Shown in pieces: positions 1 through 12,735 of a stretch of 64,000 nucleotides of DNA. The notes under the pieces are model-generated. The model had not been told where the DNA came from. It searched no databases and saw nothing but the letters and a program-made list of their open reading frames with translations. The DNA is from Blasia pusilla (taxonomy: Eukaryota > Marchantiophyta > Marchantiopsida > Blasiales). How positions within the stretch are numbered: position 1 is the first letter of the stretch; each line of letters begins with the position of its first letter. Made by a program: the position numbers and the translations under genes. The stretch covers positions 8,060,001 to 8,124,000 of the forward strand of contig CM114272.1 in assembly GCA_050084515.1 (NCBI GenBank), given 5' to 3'.

Positions 1-526
1 AGTTGCTCACCTTAACCAGAGTGCCTTTGTTAATTTCTCAAGTTGTGTCCCTTAGCTTAAACCTGAAACACGGCCAAACACGCATCACGATTAGTTATAG
101 GTTTTTGGGCTTGAGCGGACAGAGAGGGAGAGTATCCCCCTTTTAGGGTCTTATGGAGCTAATTGGGGAAACCCTGCCTTCTCTTATGTTCTCCTTGGGA
201 TTTTGATTTTGGCGACTTGCAGACCAACGTTTGATTGGTTTTCCATCAAGATGATTTGTCAGACGCTTCTTGCTACTTATAAAACTCTTTCCTTTCCAAA
301 CGCTTCTTGAAGCTTAGACGCGTGTTTCATATTTCTGATGGCTAGCGTCCGTGTTAACTCCCCATTTGACATCTCATGGTTGTCTTGCTGCCCTTTATGT
401 TTCACGACTAGTCTCATGGCGTCTTGCTTATCTTGACTACTCACATGTTCCTTGCTTCTCGCACTTAACTTCAAGCTTGGCTCCAAGGTCTAAAACCTTG
501 CTTGTCTTGGCTTTGTCCCAACACTA
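1..526 (+). repeat. LTR-type dispersed repeat, family C, copy 1
   Basis: This stretch matches 25626-26163 along almost its whole length in the same orientation. Shared blocks include the 'ctcatggttgtcttg' and 'cacgactagtctcatggcgtc' segments and the ending around 'ctccaaggtct'. The two copies differ by scattered substitutions and small indels, as expected of old solo LTRs. No coding domain lies beside either copy, so assignment to an LTR rather than another repeat class is inferred. The window edge cuts this copy at its left end. Confidence 0.55.
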
Positions 527-3500
527 AAAGTATCTTTTAAATGTTACCTAACTTTCAAGAAATACTATAAGACTTTCAAAGGATTTGGACTCAATCCTGC
601 CAAGAATTCAACCTGTCATTCACATATATTAACACATTAAAATTTTTTATCATAGAAATGAAACAATTTAACCAAAAAAAAAAGATGGATATATATATAT
701 GAAAATGAGAATTACAAAATATAACAAATTCAAAATATACCACTTTCATCTTCAACTAACCAATAATCATTTACAAACAAATACACAAACTTGTGTATAG
801 AATTAATGACGAATAAGTGTAGATATCTAAAGAGGGATGATCACAATAATGAACAAGTCAAGTTCATGCCATATCATACGCACAAATCTTCAAGAGTATG
901 GGTTCACGAATATAGATTAGGCTCACGAATTTAAATTGATAATTGTGTTTAAAATTATCTTCTATTTATTAACTACAAACAAGATAAGGAAATCAACATA
1001 GAATCTATATAACCAAGAAGATAGGATTATATGTTATGGGAAATGCCATAAATGATATTGTCTATCATGAAAAATCGACACCAATTCAAAAGTAGAATCT
1101 CAAACACAAACTTAATAAACCAAGATATCTGTACAAGCAATGTGAAATAACTACAAAAAGACATCTCCATCCTAATGAAGGGTATAACATGTCACTATGT
1201 GTGAGGATCATAATATGCAAACATAAGATTTCTTTCTCAATGAGTCGAACATAGCTTCAAGATACACAAATTTTCCCTCGTGTAAATTGATTTTTGTTTG
1301 CTAAATGTAAAGTACTTGTTCCCCATTCTTAAATTGACTGGTGTAAAATTTAGAAATTACCTATTGATATGTTTTATTCCCACATGTTCACTAATTGTGT
1401 ATTGTTGTTCCATCGTGTTAGTGAACCACACTTTACTTGATTAGTGTGAGAGTTAACCCTATTACCAAGTTACCTCTTCATATGGCGCTCCCTTATTTCC
1501 CCCTATTTACATAGTTTCCTCACTATTTACATTCCATTTGGACTTCTGGTTTGTTCCCTTTTTTAGTTCTTCTCAAGATAACCCTCTTGTTAGAGAACCT
1601 CCAAATGGGGTTGCACACTTGTTCTTAATAGTGATAAGTTAGCAAGAATATTTGTAGGTGTACTTTACCCATCATTGTCATCGATAAAGATATCATCATA
1701 AGTCTACATCAAATACAATTAAATCATTAATTTCATATCTAACCTAAATGAAGGTAAGTTTGAATCGTAATTTTGCTATCATTACAATACTTCCACCGAA
1801 ACGCTTTAGTATTATTCTACTAGCTCCAACAAAAATCTCAACAAAATTTGCATCTTATATTTTGGTTCACCATATACTGTGGCGTTTATTTGAAGAATAA
1901 CTCATTGTTAATTATTATTGATTCCTAAATTATACAATGTATATATATAAGATTGTCTTCATTATGTAAGTGGAGCATTTCTAACCTCTTGAATGCATTT
2001 TGGGACTAGGACGATCAACACTTGTCCTTTATGTAGCTTGCGCATTTAACAATTGAAATTTGGGCAAAAGGATGAAAGTATTTGTACATAGTACACTAGT
2101 TATCACTATCGTCAATAATGATGAACACGGGACATTAGTAATCATTATAGTTGATACTTAATACTTTCGTTAAAATTGTGAAAATATGTTGTGTATTAAT
2201 TTTAAAATATGTGCAAACTTTCCACTTGCATTCCCAAAGCTTGCATGTTCTTTACTTGTAAATTCGCTTCATTAAAATTAAAAGGAAAAAATTCAATAAA
2301 TAATTTATGATTCATTTAAGCTAAGAGATTGTTTACAATGATTTTCAAACATATATTAAGTTTAACTTTCTCTTTTACAAAACTCATATCATCTACTTCT
2401 CTTTAGTTCAAAATTATTATTTTAATTTTAAAATAAAAAATTTAAAAGTATTTGCAACCGTATATATTAATTTCTAAAATATTTTGAAATAAAAGTATTA
2501 TTGATAAGAAAAGGTTTTAGAAAAAATAATGGTTGGAATACTTCATTGCATGAGAATGAGCTCAAATGTTTTTTTATTTAAAACCATTACATAAAAATGA
2601 CCAAAAAAAAAGTTTTTTATAACTCGCTTGGCAAATAACAATCTTATTAGAAAAAATTTAATTAAGGAAGGAGTGAGGGTAGAGAAAAATCAGATGGAGT
2701 TTCATTGAAAATGAAACATAATTAAATTTACTAACAAAGATAAAATTCAAGATGCATATAAACATTCAAACTCTTCATCTCTTCTTGGAAAAAAAAACTA
2801 TTTAAAAAGCCCATTTGAAGCCTTATTTTGTTAACAAAGTTAGACATTTCCCTCTCTTTATCCTTGTTGAAAACTCCACATCTATTTCACTTGCTCCCAT
2901 AGAAAAAGAATTAACTTAATATCTAATCCAAAATAAGTTTTGTAGCATCGAATACACATTAAGTGGTAATCAAGATAAAATACTTGAGGGTTTTATATAT
3001 ATAAACACTGGTAATAGTACTTATTGTGGATAAATTCTTAAAAAGATTGTTTTTTTGGGTAGTATAATAAATGAAATTTTCATTGAAAAGAGTACGTAAA
3101 AAATTAAAATGAAGAAATTTAAAATAAATATATTATGTGAAAGAGGAAACGTGATGTTCATTGAGTCTTATATATATATATATATAATATCCTATTTAAT
3201 ATATATATAATAAATTATATAAAATTGTAGAATGATCCTTCAATTTCCAAACTCATCTCTTGTTGACACTTTATATTTCTAGCCGGTATGATCTTCACAT
3301 ATGTTCTTGGAAAATTTAGAGTCATTTTCAAGGACAATAAAGTTAGGGGTTGGTTTGGGATCTATCCGGTCAAGTTGGGATGTTTGAATTTTTGAATGCT
3401 TCTTATGCTCCTACGTGAAGACTACCCTATGATAACACAATCCTACCAATGATATATTGATTGATAATTTAGTTATAAAATTTCCAATTTTTTTCTTCTA

Positions 3501-6500
3501 ATACACTTTTATGTCCACATGTAATAGATTGGAAGTTGTTTGAATAGGTAATAATAGTATTATAATATTATCCTAATTTGTATTTCCCATGAGTTTAACA
3601 AATCATTAAAATTTCAATGATTTTTAATTATAATTTTTGCACCTTGATGTAGTTGATGTATATATCATTCATCTTCACTTAATGAAACAAATAAGATAAT
3701 CCTTCTCTCAAATCTAATACCATAAATATTATGTTAAGTATGGTATTTCTAATCAATCCAACAATTGATTCAAATACATGAAATTGACACATCCTCTCTA
3801 TTTCCAATTTCTATCATAAACTTACATATGAATCACAATATGTATGACCAAAACCTCCCACATGGGTTTTTTTCACCGTTACAAAAGAGTTAGAATGGAT
3901 CTTTCCATAGTGAGAATCACATGATAAGCGCATTGGTCTTCGATAACCCTTAATAAAAATAGAAGCATACCAACCCTCAATGCGAGGGAATCCATGTGTA
4001 GAGGATGTCAATAATGTTATATCGTAGCCTATGCTTAGAAGGCTCAACTTTGGAAAGATGAGCCTTTCCAATCCTCTCCTTGGGATATATCCCTTTCAAC
4101 GTTCCGAAGGTTACAAGATGGTGATATGTGCACGTATGTCATCTTAGCATGCAGGAGACATTCCTAACAAATCAAGATTGTTCAAGAAATCTGCAAGAAG
4201 GTTCGAGGCAAGTTCCAAAACAATGACCTTTGCATACAGGTTACCACTAAAGGCCTACAAGTCACTTCCGTCATCTTCACACCCAACTACACATATAACA
4301 TCCATAACCAGACCTTATAAACTCTAGTGCTTCACTACAAATAGTGTGATGTTTCTCCCCATTTCTTACCTTCTCTTGGGCTTTTTTTTTCTTATCTCCT
4401 TTTGAGGTATTTCTTTATAATAAATGAGTGGTTTACTCAAGATTTATAACATTATCATAGAATATTATCTTTATTCATATACTATTTTGGTTAATCGGTG
4501 TGTGTAATTTAGGTGGTTATAAAATATTAGTCACTATTTTTATATGGTGGGGGATTAGATTTATCCTCCATAAAACCAAATGTGATAATTGGAATTATAT
4601 GTGGGATGGGAGTGGATTTTGTTTTACTAAATTGGAAAGATAGCAACAATGAATTCAAACGGACACACTAAATCAAAATTAAGCATGAGAATGAACATTT
4701 TTTTTTTTATCAAAGACAAATATTATACCAACTCCTTTTTCTTATTTGTGATGACATTCGTACAACATTTCCTAAGTACTACTTTTTTTAGTAATAGAAA
4801 TTACTATAAAATGTTGGTTTATAATGAACTTATGTTATGAAACATCAATGTCACACGTTTTGCATATTAGAAGATAGGTTTGTATAAATACGTCACTCGG
4901 TTTTAGAATACATCTTCCTAAACAAGTTAACACTACGGTAACACTTCTCTAAATATTGCTTGTTTAAAATGAAATTTAAGCCTCCACCGCCCTTCTACCT
5001 TGCCCTGTAGAAAGGATTAATAGTATTATGCTTTTATTGCTTGCGTATTACAAGAGAAGGATTTTGGAATTATGCATAACAAATATACCTCCTTTGTATA
5101 GGGATTAAGTAGAACATGCTTTTATAATTGTGAAATATGATCCAATGATATATTTCTATAAACCAAGCATGTTAATTAATTAATTATTCAGATTGAAAGG
5201 ATGTGATAAGAAGTATATACCATCCTAATCGTATCCTATACATCTTTTATTTAGGATTTTTTTGTATTCAATCTGAATTTTTTTCCAATACAAGCATCTC
5301 TTGCTTATGTCCAACTTGTTTCATTTTCTATCAAGGAAGTATTCAATATCCCCATTTATTATAAAATTTTAAATGAATAACAGGGGTAATTGAACTTTGT
5401 GCTTCAAGGATAGATATGATCATGCATATTATTGTTTCCTTGAGTATGCATCCTCTCATAAGACTAATGTGTAATGTTAGCTTGATTTTCAACGAAGTTA
5501 TAAAATGTCTTTCCACATAGTTTGCATTAAATTACACAAATTGAAAGAGTGAGTAAAAACCAAAATAGTCCTTGAGATCGCCAAAGTCTAACTTCCACTT
5601 TAGGGTAGTCCTTATCAAAAAAATTAGATCATACGATTGAAGAAAACCATCTAGGTCTTATAGGATTTAAAAAATCTAGGAAAGGTTGTATATTCATGTT
5701 GGCATTTGCATATGCTAGTAAGGATAAAATGTTTATTTTAGGTATTTAATTAAGGGAATAAAAATGAAATGAAGAGCCGTTAGATTCCATGGTGGGGAGA
5801 TGACGTACATCTTCGTTCTCCTCTAACAATTTTATATGTGGAGCTTAATTATATGGCTCTTACATTACACTTTAACGAGATGTGTCATATGGGAGTTATA
5901 AATTCATTATTTGTGTGAGTAAGGATAACGTTGTGAATATAATTCCGAACAAGATACATAGTCTACTATCCCGTTTAGGGTTATGGTTGTAGATCCATCC
6001 CATGATGGGGTACTTGGGGAGGTAGCTCGTTACGGGATGTACTGTGGTACAGATTATATCCTCGAAATACCATAATTTAAAAAAATTATGTTCATACCAC
6101 TAGTGAGAGTGCTTAAACACCCAACTCGAATCCTTGTAACTCAATGTTACAAAAATGACCATAATCCATAGGAAAAAGAACCAACATACAACTTATTCAA
6201 ACTCGCATAATGTGAGGCAAAAGTGAGGTAATATGGGAATGGAGTGGCATCCAAATAAGTTTCCAAATTTTAGTGGATTTAATGTGATATGTACTTCAAA
6301 TTAAGATATGGTTTCATAAATAGAGATATCCAAATCCGATAGTAAGATGCCCAAACATGGAAAACTTGGGGATTTATTGCTTGTGCTATGGGAAAGTGTC
6401 AATTGGTGATAATTACAGGATACACATGTGACAAATTATGATCTATGAAACATTTTAAATATCTAAATTTAAATAGTTATACAAATCTATATACTAATTG

Positions 6501-7689
6501 GAGAATATTTTTTGAGGAAAGTGACCTTTTAACCCGAATTATTAATAAATAGAGATGACACGATCCCTTATGAGTTCTTTGTAGTAATATTCCCTCAGGA
6601 CTCCCATGGGGGCCATCAAATAAAACTACAAATCGTCATGCCAACTCCCATGGAAAAATATTGTAGCCTTGTAACCAAACCTATAAAAGCAATTGGATCA
6701 AACAGATAAACGAAGCTAGGATTGCAGATTCCGAGCCTGAAAAAGGATAAGGATAGAGGGAAGGATAGCGAGAGAGAATGACGATTCAAATGGATCCGCC
6801 ATTCTCCGGCTTCTGTTACTATCGGGATGGCTCATGTTGAGGCAACGGAGTCCTACAAACATGTGGTGTGTTTACATTTGTTAAAATTATTTTTTAGTAT
6901 TTATTATTCAACGAATCAAGGAAAGCAAGTATTTTGCGGGTTGAAGGGATAGGGTATATAGAGAGAGCATTTCACACATAGAGCATAGAGCATTTCATAC
7001 ATAATACACAATATTTTATATAATATTACCATATGTTGTGGTGTTTAATTATTTTTCTTTACTTGTTTTATTTGGAACAACAAGGATGGCATACATGTTC
7101 TAGTAGGTGAAAAGAAGGAGATTATCATCGAGACTATTTTACCTATCATTATGGATATTTTTTTACTTATTTTGTGCATGGTTTCTTAAAGGCGGGATGT
7201 TTAGTTAAAACGCGCTTGTTACTTTTATGACATGGACCACGGAAGATGACGAAGTAAATATTCAAAGTTTATTCATGTTCTATTTCATGATCGAAGAGTG
7301 ATATCAAAGTCAATCAAATATAGGAAGAGAGTTTTGGGTCATATCAAGACAATTCACTTGGTGGGAGTCCATTCATGAAGAGGTTTGGATGTATAATGAC
7401 GATTTTCTTTACACTCATACGAGAAGTCGATATAGAATATATTTTGAAAATTTATAGAAACTAGTAGATATAATTGAACCATTCATGCCACCTATGCCAA
7501 TGTGAGAGAGAGCGAGAGAAAGAGTTGAGATAACAAAGTGAGTTGTGGTAGTTATCTCTTGATTTTCCCACAATCCATCACTTTGAATGTTAAGTGACTT
7601 GTACGAGATTGGATAATCGACATTTGTCAAATACACATCCATTATTATCGACATTCTAATGAGTAGACACAAATTATACGCCAAATATG
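527..7689. other. AT-rich intergenic DNA, no supported gene
   Basis: I see no exon-like conserved protein, RNA gene or retroelement domain here. Open frames are short and of low complexity. The composition is strongly AT-rich with many A and T runs. A 21-codon frame at 6778-6840 (first residues MTIQMDPPFSGF) follows a purine-rich leader and might be the 5' scrap of a lost gene, but nothing downstream continues it. Confidence 0.6.
3169..3186. repeat. (TA)n microsatellite
   Basis: Nine uninterrupted TA units, followed by further AT-only sequence to about 3220. Confidence 0.9.
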
Positions 7690-8390
7690 TTAGATGGCAA
7701 AAAATTGATGAAATGATTGAACAAATGCGCAAATATGTGTGGAGTTTCACAAATCATAGGAGCCATAGATGGATCTCACATAAACCTAAAACTCAAACCT
7801 ACTCTAGGGTATATGTGATACCGATCTGTAGTTTTGGGACTTATATTGTACTAAGCCCCAATCCACTCATGATGCTGCACCTTTTAAATCTAAAGTATCC
7901 TTTCTCAACCATAAATCACATTCCTTTTTTATCATAAAGAGGATCAAGTCATTCTGCCTATTATACTTGGGGATATCGCTTATCCTCTAAGACAATGGCT
8001 ATTGAAGCGTTTCTATTGATACTTACATGAACGCACTCCATTGGAAAATATATTTGATAGACATACATCAAAGGCAAGAGTGACAACATTTTTTTTTGGT
8101 TATTTGAAAGGAAGATGGACAATTTTAGGCGATTGTCCAATGTCTCTAAAAATTGCATTTAAAGGAACGCTTGCACGTGGAGTTGTTTAAAATTTTATTA
8201 TCCTACATGCAGAGCCCTTACCACAAGAAATCAATTAAGTGGATGATAGGATAAATGGTGCAATTATCCAATCACAAGCTGGAAGTACAGTTGAGAGGAG
8301 AAGAACAATCGTATGTGAACTAGTGTGAGCAACTTTGTTGAAAGAGTTTTGTGACACACGTGCTTACTTGAGGGATGATAGAGCTTGAGG
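7690..8390 (+). pseudogene. Decayed PIF/Harbinger (DDE_4) transposase
   Basis: One plus-strand frame, broken by stops, carries the typical Harbinger order. It begins with an IIGAIDGSHI motif whose first catalytic aspartate is GAT at 7768. Next is LGDIAYPLRQWLL, which corresponds to the family's LGDSGYPL..WLL block, with Asp at 7972. A YLKGRWTIL segment at about 8101 corresponds to the conserved FGxLKGRWRIL block. All three lie in the same frame with roughly the expected spacing. The expected third acidic residue lies in a damaged NERTPLENIFDRH stretch and cannot be assigned. The N-terminal helix-turn-helix part is not recognisable. Stops interrupt the frame, so this is a dead copy. Its partner ORF lies just downstream on the opposite strand. 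Confidence 0.6.
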
Positions 8391-9192
8391 TTGATCATAC
8401 ATACTTTTTTTTTCAGAAGTAGATGTTGTTGATGATTTTCCTTCTCGCGTTTCTATCTCGAACTCAAGCTCCATACGACAAAGTTCGAACATTTGAGACA
8501 TGAGTTCTAATTTTTTATCTTCTTGTTGAGTTTTCTTCTCACTTGTCTTCTTTAGAAATTGAATGAAGGCATTCATTGATTATGTAATACTGTCACTAGT
8601 ATCTCTCGAATTTCTTTTTTTGTTTGGTTGTCCTGCAATACTCAATCAGGAATATGCTTTGCTTCCGAGATTTTGTTGGGTAGGTAAAGCTTCACTTGAA
8701 CTCATATTGGATGTGTGGGTTCGAGATATATCTATTGGTTCATATAATCATGTATCTAGTGATGCATGAATAAGTGGATCGCTCAGCTGATTCACAAATT
8801 TCTCACCCTCATTGGATAGAATGTGAATAAATAAAATTTGAAATTCAATATGAAAGAGGTTTTATTCACTCAAATCAACAAGAACGTCCATACCAACGGA
8901 TTCTTGGATATTTGTACCACCATCATGTGCATCTAGTTTTCCTAATTCCTTTGGTCATCGACCTCTAAAACCGTGTATTTAAGCATAATATTCCCACTCA
9001 CTTGGTTTGACACCTGTTTGATTTTTCACTCTTATATTTTTTTACTAACCAATCTAATTTGTTTCTTAATATTTTTGGATCATATGGCATGGTCACTTGA
9101 CATCTTTCATTCATGTGAATTGCAAGCAATCGCCATTGACCTTGGCTCACATTGCCTTGATTATAATGATGGAAGTAGCATTCTTCATACAA
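8364..9192 (-). pseudogene. Myb/SANT-like accessory ORF of the PIF/Harbinger element (relic)
   Basis: Two open minus-strand pieces, 8998-9192 and 8364-8576, look like the first and last thirds of the Myb/SANT-like DNA-binding protein that accompanies Harbinger transposases. The upstream piece holds QGQWRLLAIHMNERCQ followed by KILRNKLDWLVKKYKSEK, a typical trihelix-type tail. The downstream piece is a charged helix with KKTQQEDKKLELMSQMFEL. The region between them is frameshifted. In known elements this protein helps the transposase bind the transposon ends. The convergent layout with the transposase at 7690-8390 supports one element. I could not locate terminal inverted repeats. Confidence 0.5.
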
Positions 9193-9391
9193 ATCAAGAA
9201 ATATTCTCTCGTTTCTCTTTGTTCCACTGTATTTTTGTTTTTTTAAGAGAGGAAGGACCTCAAATCAAGACAAAAAAATTCATAGTGATAAGCATGATCA
9301 CATAAAAAACCCTCAAATAATGCATACGAGGCAACATGAAGGATTGGAATCGTATGAAAAACGATACGAAGAAATTTTTTTGGTCTTGGTT

Positions 9392-9737
9392 GAGGGTTTC
9401 CATGTTGGGGATAGTTGACTTTCCACTTTGGGAAGTGGCCCTTGACCCGCTACAGCAAGTCAAGAGCCAAGGAGGTGACATGGGAGCATAGATTACCGTT
9501 GAGAGGGCTTGGGAAAGGGAAGGGGGTATACCTCCAAGAGAGAGAGGTTGAGAGCTCATTCTCTCTTTGTTGAACCTCTTGGCATGAGGGAGGGAGCTAT
9601 GGTCTTGCTTGCATTGTGTGTGTAATCCAAGCCTCTCATTAGTAGAGTGGCTTTGGTTTGACATTGAGAGACACATGTGAGAGTGCACACATGTGAGAAC
9701 TAAAGTGTTGTGAGAGTGATTTGATCTTATTTTACAA
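9392..9737 (+). repeat. 5' LTR remnant (family A) of the DNMT-bearing gypsy element
   Basis: It matches 16657-17006 in direct orientation, with long identical blocks such as 'gacattgagagacacatgtgagagtgcacacatgtgagaac' in both copies. It lacks the first part of the LTR (with the TATA box) and the last 110 bases. The left edge abuts the Harbinger relic. Confidence 0.7.
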
Positions 9738-10990
9738 CGAGAGAATGAGAGAGTGAGAGAGCTTCATGGGGGAGCTCGCTAGTCACTCACTATTTTTTCT
9801 AGTTGGGGACCGTGTTCCTTGTTCAACGACTCATGGGAGTGCTCACCGGAGCAAGGGCTGCTTTGATTGTTCTTTGCATTTATCGATTTTTCGTGTGGAA
9901 GAGTAGCGCGCGAAAGCGTTGCCCAATTTATGTTAGGGATTGATTATGGGGGCGGTTTTCCCCATGCCGGTGCTCTGGGGAGCACCATGTAGCTTGTTGA
10001 TTTGTATTTTTATAGGTTTTACATTTACGTTGGGAGAAATTAGCGGAAGTGCTGCCAAATTTTGTGTAGGAGAAAGAGACATTGGGCTTTACAATAGTCC
10101 TTGTCAGTTTTTATTGGAATGTCTGATTCTAAATTTTTTTGATGATGTTGTAGATCGTGAAGCTCTGCATGCTATGCAACAAATAGTGTGCAATTTGGAG
10201 TTTTGAGCAAAAAGTTATGGTCAATCTTGCAAATTGCCATTGCAAGGCGATTTTTAGGGTTAAATTATTCAAACCCTAAACCAGCCGCCACGCCGGCGGC
10301 GGCTATCACCATCATAGTCATCTTCAACGGTCCACCTTCGACGCTCAACCGTCACCGTCAACGCTCAATCGTCACCGTCACCGTCACCATCAACGGTCAA
10401 CCATCACCGTCAATGGTCAACCGTCATCATCAACGGTCAACCGTCACCGTCAACGGTCCACTGTCCGTTGCCCATCCTTTGGTTGCCATTGCCGCCATTA
10501 CGGAGTGGAGGGTCTTCAATAATTTTTGTTGATTCTCTGACTTGCATTGCCACCACATACTTTGTTTTGGCCGCCACCGTCATCGTAGTTTCATCATCAA
10601 CCAGTGATGGCAAATGACCTCCGGTTATGGTGTTTGAGTTTTGATTTCATCATGCTATGTTGTGATTGGTAGCCGCTCGACGACGATCGAGTACCGTGCC
10701 ATGACGCCCGTAGTCGCAACGCACTGCTGATTGCTGCGCCGTGCTGCTCGTGGCCTCACCGCACTGTCTTGATCGCGGAACCGCTCCTTCACTAAGGAGC
10801 ATAGCGTGTGAATTGCACATTGAGGAGGGTATGCCGCGGAGTGCCGTACCCCATTCCCCGGTGTCGTGCTGTTTGTAGCCATTTTGTGCCATCAGTACCG
10901 CATCGGACCGCTTGACCTGCAGCGCACATCAAGGAGGTTGAGTAGCGTCAGTACGAGAGGAGTACGACTTGCTGATTGGATGAGTTGTCT
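9738..10990 (+). other. Leader/gag position of the gypsy element, no recognisable domain
   Basis: This interval lies between the LTR remnant and the first recognisable protein-coding region. I see no gag, zinc knuckle or primer-binding site. It contains the GTCA-rich minisatellite at 10321-10465. From about 10660 it becomes more GC-rich than the DNA to its left, similar to the coding part of the element, so some of it may be highly decayed gag. Confidence 0.4.
10321..10465. repeat. Degenerate minisatellite of CCGTCA/CGGTCAA units
   Basis: About 145 bases are built from variants of ACCGTCA and ACGGTCAACC, for example 'accgtcaacggtcaaccgtc'. The units ACCGTCA and ACGGT are partly self-complementary, so the array could fold. 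It is open in one frame but low-complexity, so I do not call a protein. Confidence 0.75.
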
Positions 10991-11001
10991 TCATGACTTA
11001 G

Positions 11002-11373
11002 TTGGGGTCGAGATTTGCAGTTGCTGAGGAGCGACATCGACATGTGTTCAGGTTACCCGATGTGGAGCGTTGTTCATTCCGGATACAGACATCCTTGGGT
11101 GGAGCGAGTACCACACAATATATCATCCGACAGGAGGTCGTTGTGAGGATTCGCTTGGGACATCCTACAAATGAGTCCGTGGTGCGAGCCAAGGCGATAG
11201 TGACTGATGTAGAGTCCTATAATGTCTTGGTTGGTGGAGCAGTGTTATACCCGATGGGATTTTCCCTGGATTACTGGAAAGAGTCAGCATCCTACAGACC
11301 AGGATGGCAATTAGGTGATGGGCGCCTTAGCTTATTACCCGTTCAATTCACAGGTCCAGCGATCGAGCGATGA
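11002..11373 (+). pseudogene. Gypsy aspartic-protease-like region (partial)
   Basis: A 124-codon open frame ends with VVVRIRLGHPTNESVVRAK, then IVTDVESYNVLVGGAVLYPMG, then a SYRPGWQLGDGR stretch. In the related element family this part follows the protease active site and forms the C-terminal half of the retropepsin-like domain. The DTGS/DSGS active-site triplet should lie upstream of 11100 but is not visible, so the domain is incomplete. It directly precedes the methyltransferase domain. The family assignment rests on remembered sequence patterns and position. Confidence 0.5.
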
Positions 11374-11689
11374 CTAGGAGAGGTGGCGACCTTAGCGGCA
11401 TTTAGCAGTGCCATCACTTGGCCTAGTGATTTGATTGAGGGACATGTCCATATATAGGATACTCCCGTTTCGGACATTTCTATGGAGAGGAGTGTTATGG
11501 TAGCCGCATCATTCCGTGGAAGAGAGGTGCCGTTGTGGGGCTCGATTGAGGAGCTTCGACGATTGGCAGATGAGCACGTGTAGACCACGTGGAGCGAGGC
11601 ATTTGCACCGGAGCGTGAGGAAACCAAGGTAGCTGGGAGTGCTACGATGACACCCTTGGATACGGCACCCATTATGTGGTGTATCCCGA

Positions 11690-12599
11690 AGGAGGATATT
11701 CGAGTGTCAGATCTCTTTGGAGGGATTAGCACCGGATTAGCTGATGTTTTGCAATCAGGAGTGCGAGTGCAAAAGTACCTGTATGTGGAGAGTGATGATG
11801 TTGCAAGGTGCGTCTCACTATGACATGTGGCGCAGTTATGCTTACCTTTTCCCGACTTAGTGTCTGCGTCCGCGGTATAGGCGTAGAAGAGTTCCCTACC
11901 GGTTGGCCATGTCAAGGCCAATTGAGTGTTGGACGAGGCAGTAGGTTAGCTGACACTCAGTCCAGGTTGTTTTGGGAGATGTTGAGGGTCTTACGGCAAT
12001 TGCAAGAGCATCACTCTCATTGTACAGCCTACATTGTGGAGAATGTGACGATCTTAGGAGACTCCAGGTCACAGGTGGTGACGAGTGCTCATTAGGTGCA
12101 TGCCTAGATCAGCCCAGTAGTGTTCTTGGATGCGGCGAGTGTAGGTTCTAGAGCCCATCACCCGTGTCTATGGTGGACCAACTTGGTGTTACGGAGGGTG
12201 TATGCGAGAGTGGAGCGCCCCTCCCATTTGTTAGTGGATTCTATTATGGATCCTGGTCATCGATCACAAGCAATGAGGCATAATGATCGACCACCGTTGA
12301 TTGTGGTCAACAGGGCAGGCAGGCCGCGGGCAGCCTTGCCCACGTTTGTGAGTTTTCTTGCTTCCTATGCATACAAGGAGGCCGGTCCTAGCTTGGTTTG
12401 GGATGACCAGGTTGAGCGGTTGGTGGAGCCCATCGCCGACGAGAGAGAGCGAGTGATGGGATTTCCCATAGGACTGATGGCAATACCGTCAATGTTAGAG
12501 GCATTACGATGTCATGTCTTCGGTCAGGCTGTGGACATGAACTGCTTGACATGGATCCTCAGCTTGGCAATGGCTGAGCACCGCCGCATGAGATCGTGA
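11690..12599 (+). pseudogene. C5-cytosine DNA methyltransferase domain (DNMT3-like) inside the gypsy polyprotein
   Basis: The domain would transfer a methyl group from S-adenosylmethionine to cytosine. Conserved motifs occur in the correct order. Motif I (SAM binding) is DLFGGISTGLADVLQSGV at 11710. The motif II acidic residue is in KYLYVES (Glu at 11788). Motif IV is GWPCQGQ with the catalytic Cys codon at 11910-11912. A helix SRLFWEMLRVLRQL follows, then motif VI IVENV (12033-12047). A motif VIII-like DAASVGSRAHHP...WWTNL lies at 12129-12185. Motif IX/X is RERVMGFP then GQAVDMN at 12522. The wording of motifs I, VI, VIII and IX is nearer DNMT3 than DNMT1 (inference). There is one frameshift between motifs II and IV and in-frame stops near 12093 and 12105, so the domain is inactive. 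Motif VIII arginines appear replaced by His and Cys. It sits between protease and RT, so it was part of the element, not a host gene. Confidence 0.72.
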
Positions 12600-12735
12600 C
12601 ACATCACCGCGGTTGCGTTGGTGAGCCCCATGCCTACCGAGACGGTGGAGGTAGTGACTGGGGGCGAGACCCAAGGAGATCTACACACCAGGGGAGATCG
12701 CGAGAGACACCCTTGGACTTCTTGGGATGTTTTGC

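Noticed and set aside
6778-6840. 21-codon ATG-to-stop frame after a purine-rich leader
   Set aside because: Too short and without a continuing exon; noted only as a possible scrap of a gene.
10188-10532. 114-codon open frame
   Set aside because: It spans the GTCA minisatellite, so openness reflects the repeat, not a protein.
11343-11921. 192-codon open frame on minus strand
   Set aside because: Antisense of the methyltransferase region; the plus-strand reading has clear conserved motifs and this one has none.
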